This document shows positions 7,607 through 11,948 of a stretch of 11,948 nt of DNA, piece after piece; the first letter of the stretch is position 1, and the number at the start of each line of letters is the position of its first letter. The translations under genes were made by a program, and so were the position numbers. Origin of the DNA: Pseudomonadota bacterium. Lineage in GTDB: Bacteria > Pseudomonadota > Gammaproteobacteria > Burkholderiales > Burkholderiaceae_D. A model generated the notes under the pieces. That model was not told the DNA's origin and made no database searches. It saw nothing but the letters and a program-made list of their open reading frames with translations. Location: the NCBI GenBank assembly GCA_023416415.1, contig JAEZHR010000104.1, positions 1 through 11,948 of the forward strand, read 5' to 3'.

Positions 7607-8257
7607 TTACCCCCATGAGCGCAGCAGGCCGACGGCCAAGCCCTCGAGGGCAAAGTCGTCCTGGCCAGGTAGGATCCGGATCGGTTCAAATTCGGGGTTC
7701 TCCGGCAGCAATTCGATGGTGGTACCCGCCTTCTGGTAGCGCTTGACCGTGACATCATCCCCGATGCGCGCCACAACGATCTGACCGTTCCGTGCCTGCT
7801 CGGAACGCTTCACGGCCAACAGGTCTCCGTCGAGAATGCCGGCATCGCGCATCGACATTCCGCGCACCTTGAGCAGATAGTCCGGTTTGGCGGAAAAGAG
7901 TGCCGGGTCGACCTGGTAGGTACTCTCGATGTGTTCCTGGGCCAGAATCGGGGATCCTGCCGCAACGCGGCCCACCAAAGGCAGACTCAGCTGCATCAGC
8001 ATTTCATGCGGCAGTGCCATCTGGGTTCTGGGCGTTTGCCCGCGCGAATCGAGAAGGCGAATGCCGCGTGATGTGCCGGGCGATAGCTCGATTGCGCCCT
8101 TGCGTGCCAGGGCTTGAAGATGTTCTTCGGCGGCGTTTGCCGACCGAAACCCGAGCTCGGCAGCGATTTCGGCCCGAGTGGGGGGGAACCCGGTGTTCTC
8201 GATCGCGTTCTTGATGAGATTGAGGATCTGCTCCTGGCGGGCGGTCAGCTTGATCAT
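7607..8257 (-). CDS. lexA: SOS repressor LexA
   Basis: LexA represses the DNA-damage regulon until RecA filaments trigger its self-cleavage. The 216-residue product has the N-terminal winged helix-turn-helix (TGFPPTRAEIAAELGFRSANAAEEHLQALARKG, 22-54), the cleavage site Ala100-Gly101 in VGRVAAGSP, the catalytic Ser135 in VRGMS and the catalytic Lys172 in VTVKR. These align residue for residue with E. coli Ala84-Gly85, Ser119 and Lys156. The hinge before the cleavage site is about 15 residues longer than in E. coli. I chose ATG 8257 because LexA proteins start MxxLTxRQ; an in-frame ATG at 8281 would add eight residues and lies at the edge of the operator region. Two perfect LexA boxes stand 26-59 bp upstream, so it is clearly autorepressed. 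No recA is adjacent. Confidence 0.98.
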   Translation of the reverse strand: MIKLTARQEQILNLIKNAIENTGFPPTRAEIAAELGFRSANAAEEHLQALARKGAIELSPGTSRGIRLLDSRGQTPRTQMALPHEMLMQLSLPLVGRVAAGSPILAQEHIESTYQVDPALFSAKPDYLLKVRGMSMRDAGILDGDLLAVKRSEQARNGQIVVARIGDDVTVKRYQKAGTTIELLPENPEFEPIRILPGQDDFALEGLAVGLLRSWG

Positions 8258-8283
8258 GGGAGGTCCCTGCGTTCGGTGCATGG

Positions 8284-8299
8284 CTGTCGAGATAAACAG
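8284..8299. promoter_or_regulatory. LexA operator (SOS box), proximal
   Basis: CTGT-CGAGATAA-ACAG is a perfect CTGT-N8-ACAG SOS box. Its near edge is 26 bp from the lexA start codon, around or just after the expected transcription start. Together with the second box it makes a tandem autorepression site, as at the E. coli lexA promoter. Confidence 0.85.
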
Positions 8300-8300
8300 G

Positions 8301-8316
8301 CTGTATTTTTATACAG
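8301..8316. promoter_or_regulatory. LexA operator (SOS box), distal, overlapping the lexA -10
   Basis: CTGT-ATTTTTAT-ACAG is a second perfect CTGT-N8-ACAG box with an AT-rich centre, the strongest class of SOS box. It begins one base after the first box, so the centres are 17 bp apart. The lexA -10 region lies inside it, which implies repression by blocking polymerase. A further CTGT half-site follows at 8318-8321, but its partner half is poor. Confidence 0.93.
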
Positions 8317-8333
8317 GCTGTTGGCGAATGCAA
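8305..8333 (-). promoter_or_regulatory. Candidate lexA promoter
   Basis: On the minus strand, TTGCAT (8333-8328) could be the -35. The -10 is either AAAAAT (8310-8305, spacing 17) or TATAAA (8313-8308, spacing 14). Both -10 options lie inside the distal LexA box. The leader to the ATG at 8257 would be about 40 bases. Confidence 0.5.
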
Positions 8334-8341
8334 GCCCGAGC

Positions 8342-8372
8342 TCGGCCGGCATCTCCCGATGTCCCCGGCCGA
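8342..8372. repeat. Long inverted repeat in the lexA/rpsF gap
   Basis: TCGGCCGG (8342-8349) pairs with CCGGCCGA (8365-8372). The stem continues inward with CATC (8350-8353) and GATG (8358-8361) around a four-base TCCC loop, leaving a three-base bulge (8362-8364): 12 pairs in all. It lies between the two divergent promoters, so neither predicted transcript covers it, and no T-tract follows on either strand. It could be a protein-binding site or a relic of a terminator. Confidence 0.6.
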
Positions 8373-8397
8373 TTCTGTACCCAGGTTCCTGAATCCA

Positions 8398-8426
8398 TTG
8401 AAATTTTCTTGTGCACGGGTTACTAT
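8398..8426 (+). promoter_or_regulatory. Promoter of the rpsF-priB-rpsR-rplI cluster
   Basis: TTGAAA (8398-8403) and TACTAT (8421-8426) are separated by exactly 17 bases, a good sigma-70 promoter. Initiation is expected near 8433, giving a leader of about 70 bases that contains the hairpin at 8443-8470. The LexA boxes are about 80 bp upstream and unlikely to control it. Confidence 0.75.
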
Positions 8427-8442
8427 CGCGGGCTTACCTCTT

Positions 8443-8470
8443 CCCACACCCGTCCTGACGCCGGGGTGGG
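8443..8470 (+). ncRNA. Candidate S6:S18-binding leader hairpin of rpsF
   Basis: The leader folds as CCCAC/GTGGG (8443-8447 with 8466-8470), a one-base A bulge, CC/GG (8449-8450 with 8464-8465), then CGT/ACG (8451-8453 with 8458-8460) closed by a CCTG loop. This leaves CCG (8461-8463) bulged on the 3' side. Many bacterial rpsF leaders carry a stem with a conserved bulged CCG that mimics the 16S rRNA site of the S6:S18 dimer and gives feedback control. Both rpsF and rpsR lie in this transcript, as that regulation needs. The fold was worked out by hand, and identity with the known motif is inference. Confidence 0.55.
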
Positions 8471-8500
8471 CGATCGATTCATCCGTCCAAAGGAGATTAC

Positions 8501-8869
8501 ATGCGTCATTACGAAATCGTTTTTATCGTCCATCCGGATCAGAGCGAGCAGGTGCCCGCGATGATCGAACGCTACAAGGGCGTCGTCACCAGCCGCAACG
8601 GCAAGGTGCACCGCGTGGAAGACTGGGGTCGCCGTCAGCTGGCCTACATGATCCAGAAGCTGGCCAAGGCGCATTACGTCTGCATGAACATCGAGTGCGA
8701 CAATGAAACCCTCGCGGAACTCGAGACTGGCTTCAAGTTCAATGACGCCGTGCTGCGCCATCTGACCGTGAAGATGAAGAAGGCCGAGACCGCTCCGTCG
8801 CCGATGATGAAGGCCGTGCAGAAAGAAGATGCTGCCAAGGCCCCGCGCGCCGAGGCGTCCGCTTCGTGA
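8501..8869 (+). CDS. rpsF: 30S ribosomal protein S6
   Basis: S6 is a small-subunit platform protein that binds 16S rRNA as a dimer with S18. The 122-residue product shows the family pattern: MRHYEIVFIVHPDQSEQVPAM at the start, VEDWGRRQLAYMIQK (about 39-53), HYVCMNIEC and VLRHLTVKM near the end of the fold, then a short disordered Lys/Ala-rich tail (about 95-122). A strong AGGAG (8491-8495) lies five bases before the ATG. It is the first gene of the cluster, directly behind a good promoter and the candidate S6:S18 hairpin. Length and sequence are normal. Confidence 0.99.
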   Translation: MRHYEIVFIVHPDQSEQVPAMIERYKGVVTSRNGKVHRVEDWGRRQLAYMIQKLAKAHYVCMNIECDNETLAELETGFKFNDAVLRHLTVKMKKAETAPSPMMKAVQKEDAAKAPRAEASAS

Positions 8870-8879
8870 TTCTTCTTGC

Positions 8880-9233
8880 GTGACGAGAATAGAGGAAGGT
8901 AACGCTAACCGGCTGTGCCTGATTGCTTCCATTGCCGAGCGTGAAGTGCTTCGCTACACGCCGGCCGGCATCCCGATCGTGAATGCAAGATTGCAGCACA
9001 TGTCGGAGCAGCAGGAGGCAGGGGGACTGCGGAAGATTGAATTCGAGATTCCCGCGCTGGCCGCGGGCGAAATTTCGGGACGATTCAATCAGGCGCCAAT
9101 GGGGACCGAGATGCGGTTCTCCGGTTTTCTGGCCCGCAGGAGCCGCAATAGCAAGAGCCTCGTGTTTCACGTCACGGATTTCGAGACCCATATACCAGAT
9201 ACAGATACAGGAGCCCAAGATGGCATTCGGTAA
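8880..9233 (+). CDS. priB: Primosomal replication protein N (PriB), start uncertain
   Basis: PriB is a single-stranded-DNA-binding OB-fold protein of the PriA-dependent replication restart primosome. Here NRLCLIASIAEREVLRYTPAGIPIVNARLQH and FSGFLARRSRNSKSLVFHVTDFE identify it, and its place between rpsF and rpsR is the standard PriB position in beta- and gammaproteobacteria. GTG 8880 is the only canonical in-frame start that keeps the whole fold without running into rpsF, giving 117 residues, but it has no Shine-Dalgarno. A good GAGGAAGG (8892-8899) lies inside this reading and points to initiation near 8904-8913, where relatives start with Met-Asn-Arg. There the codons are GCT-AAC-CGG-CTG, with no ATG, GTG or TTG. 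The 3' end overlaps rpsR by 14 bases, lengthening the tail past the usual end of the fold. Confidence 0.92.
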   Translation: MTRIEEGNANRLCLIASIAEREVLRYTPAGIPIVNARLQHMSEQQEAGGLRKIEFEIPALAAGEISGRFNQAPMGTEMRFSGFLARRSRNSKSLVFHVTDFETHIPDTDTGAQDGIR

Positions 9234-9504
9234 AAAATTCGACAAGAGCAAGCTCAAGCAACGTCGCCAGCAGCAGAACCCGCTGTTCAAGCGCAAGAAA
9301 TTCTGCCGTTTCACGGTGGCCGGCGTCGAGCAGGTGGACTACAAGGACATCGATACCCTGAAGGATTTCGTCCAGGAAAACGGCAAGATCATGCCGGCCC
9401 GCCTGACCGGTACCCGCGCGCATTACCAGCGCCAGGTCGACACCGCGATCAAGCGCGCCCGCTTCCTGGCGTTGCTGCCATACACGGATCTGCACAACGC
9501 CTGA
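9220..9504 (+). CDS. rpsR: 30S ribosomal protein S18
   Basis: The 94-residue product is S18, the partner of S6 on the 30S platform. The basic N-terminal tail (KKFDKSKLKQRRQQQ, 5-19), RKKFCRF (25-31), YKDIDTLKDFV (41-51) and the closing GTRAHYQRQVDTAIKRARFLALLPY (64-88) are all typical. AGGAG at 9209-9213 lies six bases before ATG 9220. The start and its ribosome-binding site lie inside the end of priB (14-base overlap), which suggests coupled translation. Being co-transcribed with rpsF fits feedback by the S6:S18 dimer on the leader hairpin. Confidence 0.99.
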   Translation: MAFGKKFDKSKLKQRRQQQNPLFKRKKFCRFTVAGVEQVDYKDIDTLKDFVQENGKIMPARLTGTRAHYQRQVDTAIKRARFLALLPYTDLHNA

Positions 9505-9533
9505 TTGACGACTGAGATAGATAGGAGAAAAAC

Positions 9534-9986
9534 ATGCAAGTCATTCTGCTTGAAAAAGTCGTCAATCTCGGCAACCTCGGTGACGTGGTGCGTGTCAAGG
9601 ACGGCTATGCCCGCAATTTTCTGATCCCGCAGCGCAAGGCGCGTCGTGCAACCGAGACCGCCGTGGCCGAATTTGAAGCACGTCGTGCCGAGCTGGAAAA
9701 GGCCGCCGCCGAAAAGCTGGCCGCCGCACAAGCCCAGGGCGAAAAGCTGACCGGTGCCACGGTCCAGATCGCGCAGAAGGCCGGTGTGGACGGTCGCCTG
9801 TTCGGTTCCGTAACCAACGCCGATATCGCCGAAGTGGTGACCAAGCAAGGCTTTGCCGTCGAAAAGGCACAGATCCGCATGCCGCAAGGTCCGATCAAGG
9901 TCGTGGGCGAGCACGTGGTTTCGGTTGCTTTGCACACCGACGTCGTGGTCGAGATCACCATCAACGTCAAGGGCGAGCAGGCCTGA
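9534..9986 (+). CDS. rplI: 50S ribosomal protein L9
   Basis: L9 is the elongated large-subunit protein near the L1 stalk, made of an N-terminal domain, a long connecting helix and a C-terminal domain. The signature MQVILLEKVVNLGNLGDVV...GYARNFLIP (1-32) is complete. The Ala/Glu/Lys-rich stretch at about 40-75 is the connecting helix, and GRLFGSVTNADIAEVV begins the C-terminal domain. The length, 150 residues, is typical. AGGAG (9523-9527) lies six bases before the ATG. It is the last gene of the ribosomal cluster, followed within 22 bases by a strong intrinsic terminator. Confidence 0.99.
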   Translation: MQVILLEKVVNLGNLGDVVRVKDGYARNFLIPQRKARRATETAVAEFEARRAELEKAAAEKLAAAQAQGEKLTGATVQIAQKAGVDGRLFGSVTNADIAEVVTKQGFAVEKAQIRMPQGPIKVVGEHVVSVALHTDVVVEITINVKGEQA

Positions 9987-10007
9987 GCGGCGCTTTCTCT
10001 TCGCATG

Positions 10008-10036
10008 AAAGGCCGGGTGTCCCCCGGCCTTTTTTT
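10008..10036 (+). terminator. Intrinsic terminator after rplI
   Basis: AAAGGCCGGG (10008-10017) pairs perfectly with CCCGGCCTTT (10023-10032) over a five-base loop, and the T-tract runs to 10036. This ends the rpsF-priB-rpsR-rplI transcript and separates it from dnaB. Confidence 0.95.
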
Positions 10037-10094
10037 GTTCTCCGCCCACAGCGATCTTGCTGGAGCATGATCCGCGTGCGCGAGGGGCAACCGG

Positions 10095-10100
10095 TATAAT
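10095..10100 (+). promoter_or_regulatory. -10 element of dnaB
   Basis: A perfect TATAAT ends eight bases before the dnaB ATG (10109). It follows the rplI terminator, so it is the natural promoter of dnaB. There is no TTGACA-like -35 at the usual distance (10072-10077 is CCGCGT). Initiation would fall about one to three bases before the ATG, and no Shine-Dalgarno is present, so the message may be leaderless. Confidence 0.65.
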
Positions 10101-10108
10101 TTCGCGCC

Positions 10109-11494
10109 ATGAACACCCGCCCCGATCCGCAAGTGGATGCGCTGCGCGTCCCGCCCCACTCAATCGAAGCTGAGCAGTCCGTACTTGGCGGCCTCCTGCT
10201 CGACAACGCGGCTTGGGACCGCATCGCGGATTTCGTCAATGAAGACGATTTCTACCGCTACGACCACCGCATCATCTTTCAGCACATTGCCCGGCTGATC
10301 AGCAGTGCCAAGCCGGCCGACGTGATTACCGTCCACGAAGCGCTCACGACCAGTGGCAAAGGTGAGGAAGTGGGCGGTCTTGCTTATCTCAACGCGCTTG
10401 CGCAGAACACGCCGTCGGCTGCGAATATTCGCCGGTACGCGGAGATCGTGCGCGACCGTGGCGTCCTGCGCAAGCTGGTCACCGTTGCCGACGAAATCTC
10501 TGCCGCCGCGCTCAACCCCCAAGGCAAGGAAGTCAAGCAGATCCTTGACGAGGCGGAGTCCAAGATTTTCGCAATCGCGGAAGAGGGGGCGCGTGGTGCC
10601 CAGGGCTGGCTCGCCATTCAGCCTTTGCTTACGCAAGTGGTTGAGCGCATCGACGAGCTCTACAACCGGGACAATCAGAACGACATCACCGGCGTTCCCA
10701 CCGGCTTCATCGACCTGGATCGCATGACTTCAGGCCTGCAGCCAGGCGACCTGGTGATCGTCGCCGGACGTCCATCAATGGGCAAGACGGCATTCAGTCT
10801 CAACATCGGCGAGAACGTCGCCATCGACAGCGGTTTGCCGGTTGCGGTGTTCTCCATGGAAATGGGCGGTGCCCAGCTGGCCATGCGTATGCTCGGCTCG
10901 GTGGGACGGCTCGACCAGAGCCGCCTGCGCGTGGGCAAGCTCAACGATGAGGACTGGCCGCGGCTCACGCATGCGATTCAAAAGATGAATGAAGCCCAGC
11001 TCTATATCGACGAGACGCCGGGGCTGTCTCCGATCGAGCTGCGCGCGCGCGCGCGCCGCCTGTCCCGCCAATGCGGCAAGCTTGGCCTGATCATCGTCGA
11101 CTACCTGCAGCTCATGTCGGGCAACAGTACCGGCGAAAACCGCGCCACGGAAATTTCCGAAATTTCGCGCAGCCTGAAGGGCCTGGCCAAGGAACTCGGC
11201 TGCCCGCTGATTGCGTTGTCTCAGCTGAACCGCTCGCTTGAGCAGCGTCCGAACAAGCGGCCGGTGATGTCCGACCTGCGGGAATCGGGCGCCATCGAGC
11301 AGGATGCCGACGTGATTCTGTTCATCTACCGCGACCAGGTTTACAACCCGGATTCACCGGACAAGGGAACGGCCGAGATCATTATCGGCAAGCAGCGGAA
11401 TGGTCCTATCGGCACTGTTCGCCTGACCTTCCTCGGTGAGTACACGAAGTTCGACAACTACACGGGTGGCCAGGCCATCTTCGGCGGCGAGTGA
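10109..11494 (+). CDS. dnaB: Replicative DNA helicase DnaB
   Basis: DnaB is the hexameric 5'-3' helicase that drives the replication fork and recruits primase. The 461-residue protein has the N-terminal primase-contact domain (about 14-118, beginning PPHSIEAEQSVLGGLLLD), the linker, and the RecA-like motor domain. Motor motifs seen are TGVPTGFIDLDRMTSGLQPGDL (from 194), Walker A GRPSMGKT (220-227), the SMEMGG loop (249-254), Walker B LIIVDYLQLM (327-336), SQLNRSLEQR (371-380), SDLRESGAIEQDADVI (388-403), and KQRNGPIGTVRL with the arginine finger region (428-439). No intein interrupts it and the length is typical. A pure (GC)8 run lies in codons for the Arg-Ala-Arg repeat near residue 312. Following the rplI gene is the usual placement. 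Confidence 0.99.
   Translation: MNTRPDPQVDALRVPPHSIEAEQSVLGGLLLDNAAWDRIADFVNEDDFYRYDHRIIFQHIARLISSAKPADVITVHEALTTSGKGEEVGGLAYLNALAQNTPSAANIRRYAEIVRDRGVLRKLVTVADEISAAALNPQGKEVKQILDEAESKIFAIAEEGARGAQGWLAIQPLLTQVVERIDELYNRDNQNDITGVPTGFIDLDRMTSGLQPGDLVIVAGRPSMGKTAFSLNIGENVAIDSGLPVAVFSMEMGGAQLAMRMLGSVGRLDQSRLRVGKLNDEDWPRLTHAIQKMNEAQLYIDETPGLSPIELRARARRLSRQCGKLGLIIVDYLQLMSGNSTGENRATEISEISRSLKGLAKELGCPLIALSQLNRSLEQRPNKRPVMSDLRESGAIEQDADVILFIYRDQVYNPDSPDKGTAEIIIGKQRNGPIGTVRLTFLGEYTKFDNYTGGQAIFGGE
11041..11056. repeat. (GC)8 dinucleotide run inside dnaB
   Basis: Eight uninterrupted GC dinucleotides encode part of LRARARR (311-317). Alternating GC of this length can adopt left-handed DNA and is a possible slippage site. 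A gain or loss of one unit would shift the frame of an essential gene. Confidence 0.9.
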
Positions 11495-11540
11495 ACGCAG
11501 CGCCGCCTTCGAGCGGCCGACCATTCGGGAGAACGGATCC

Positions 11541-11948
11541 ATGTTCGAAAAACTGATGCCGCGCGAAGACAAGTTCTTCGACTTGTTCGTGCAGCACGGC
11601 GAACTTTGCAGCAAGGGCGCGCGCGAGATGGTGGCGCTGATGACGAACTTCAACGACCTCGACCAGCGCGTGCACGCGAGCGAGAGCATCGAGAAGCAGG
11701 CCGATCACGTCACCCACCAGACCTTGGAATTGCTGCGCACGACCTTCATTACGCCACTTGACCGCGAAGACATACACAAGCTCATCACGCGCATGGACGA
11801 TGTCCTCGATCTGCTCGAGGATGCTGGTCAGACCATTTCCCTGTATGACATCCAGACTGTGACGCCGGAAGCCAAGCGCTTGGCCGAGCTATGCCTGGCG
11901 GGCGCGGAGAAGATGAGCCGCTCGGTCGGGCTGCTGCGCAACATGGAC
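11541..11948 (+). CDS. DUF47/PhoU-like phosphate transport accessory protein, N-terminal part
   Basis: The frame is open from ATG 11541 to the right edge (136 residues), so the C-terminus is missing. MFEKLMPREDKFFDLFVQHG, ESIEKQADHVTHQTLELL (48-65), TPLDREDIHKLITRMDDVLDLLED (71-94) and the helical pattern identify the DUF47 family. These are all-helical PhoU-like proteins with E-x-x-x-D metal-binding clusters, usually encoded just before a Pit-type inorganic phosphate transporter. The transporter would lie beyond the window. GGGAG (11527-11531) precedes the start at a slightly long spacing of nine bases. It follows dnaB by 46 bases. That gap holds a weak hairpin (11502-11506 with 11513-11517) without a T-tract, so read-through from dnaB is possible. 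Regulation of phosphate uptake is family knowledge, not shown here. Confidence 0.9.
   Translation, partial: MFEKLMPREDKFFDLFVQHGELCSKGAREMVALMTNFNDLDQRVHASESIEKQADHVTHQTLELLRTTFITPLDREDIHKLITRMDDVLDLLEDAGQTISLYDIQTVTPEAKRLAELCLAGAEKMSRSVGLLRNMD

Noticed and set aside
8258..8281. ATG 8281 as the lexA start
   Set aside because: It adds eight residues before the conserved MxxLTxRQ start and lies three bases from the proximal LexA box, close to the expected transcription start.
8318..8333. Third full LexA box
   Set aside because: CTGT is present, but the partner half is GCAA instead of ACAG, so only a half-site is supported.
8829..8879. ATG 8829 as the priB start
   Set aside because: It lies inside the 3' end of rpsF in another frame and would add an Arg/Pro-rich stretch absent from PriB proteins.
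1..11948. A novel multi-gene defence, mobile or biosynthetic system
   Set aside because: All genes but one belong to recognised housekeeping families in common arrangements. There are no integrases, transposases, repeats with spacers, or compositional breaks.

Overview
The window looks like ordinary chromosomal housekeeping DNA from a GC-rich betaproteobacterium. The protein sequences, the presence of PriB between S6 and S18, and the neighbour pairs RoxA/SlyD and LexA/S6 fit that class. Rhodocyclales (Azoarcus/Thauera-like) is my guess but the sequence alone does not prove it. Coding density is very high and no stretch over 300 bases lacks a gene. I see no tRNA, rRNA, CRISPR array, insertion sequence, phage gene or toxin-antitoxin pair, and no previously undescribed multi-gene system.

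Layout. Positions 1-191 (minus) hold the start of a RoxA/YcfD-type ribosomal-protein hydroxylase, divergent from slyD (257-790, plus). slyD converges on and overlaps by 7 bp a minus-strand group: suhB (5833-6627), rhlE (4453-5748), mutS (1668-4358) and a secreted protein (784-1671) that starts inside the mutS stop codon. A terminator-like hairpin separates suhB from rhlE. Divergent from suhB is trmJ (6825-7586, plus), which converges on lexA (7607-8257, minus). The lexA/rpsF gap carries two perfect LexA operators, a long inverted repeat and a good promoter for the ribosomal cluster rpsF-priB-rpsR-rplI (8501-9986). That cluster ends in a strong intrinsic terminator. dnaB (10109-11494) follows with its own -10 element just upstream of its start codon, then a DUF47/PhoU-like gene runs off the right edge.

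Themes. Several genes concern translation or RNA (RoxA, SlyD, RhlE, SuhB, TrmJ, S6, S18, L9). Others concern DNA replication, repair and the damage response (MutS, LexA, PriB, DnaB). The points most worth a second look are: the secreted protein beside mutS, which looks like a calcineurin-like phosphoesterase that has lost its metal ligands; the tandem SOS boxes 1 bp apart; a candidate S6:S18 autoregulatory hairpin with a bulged CCG; the priB start, where a good Shine-Dalgarno has no canonical start codon after it; and several hairpins in the gaps around suhB, rhlE and lexA.
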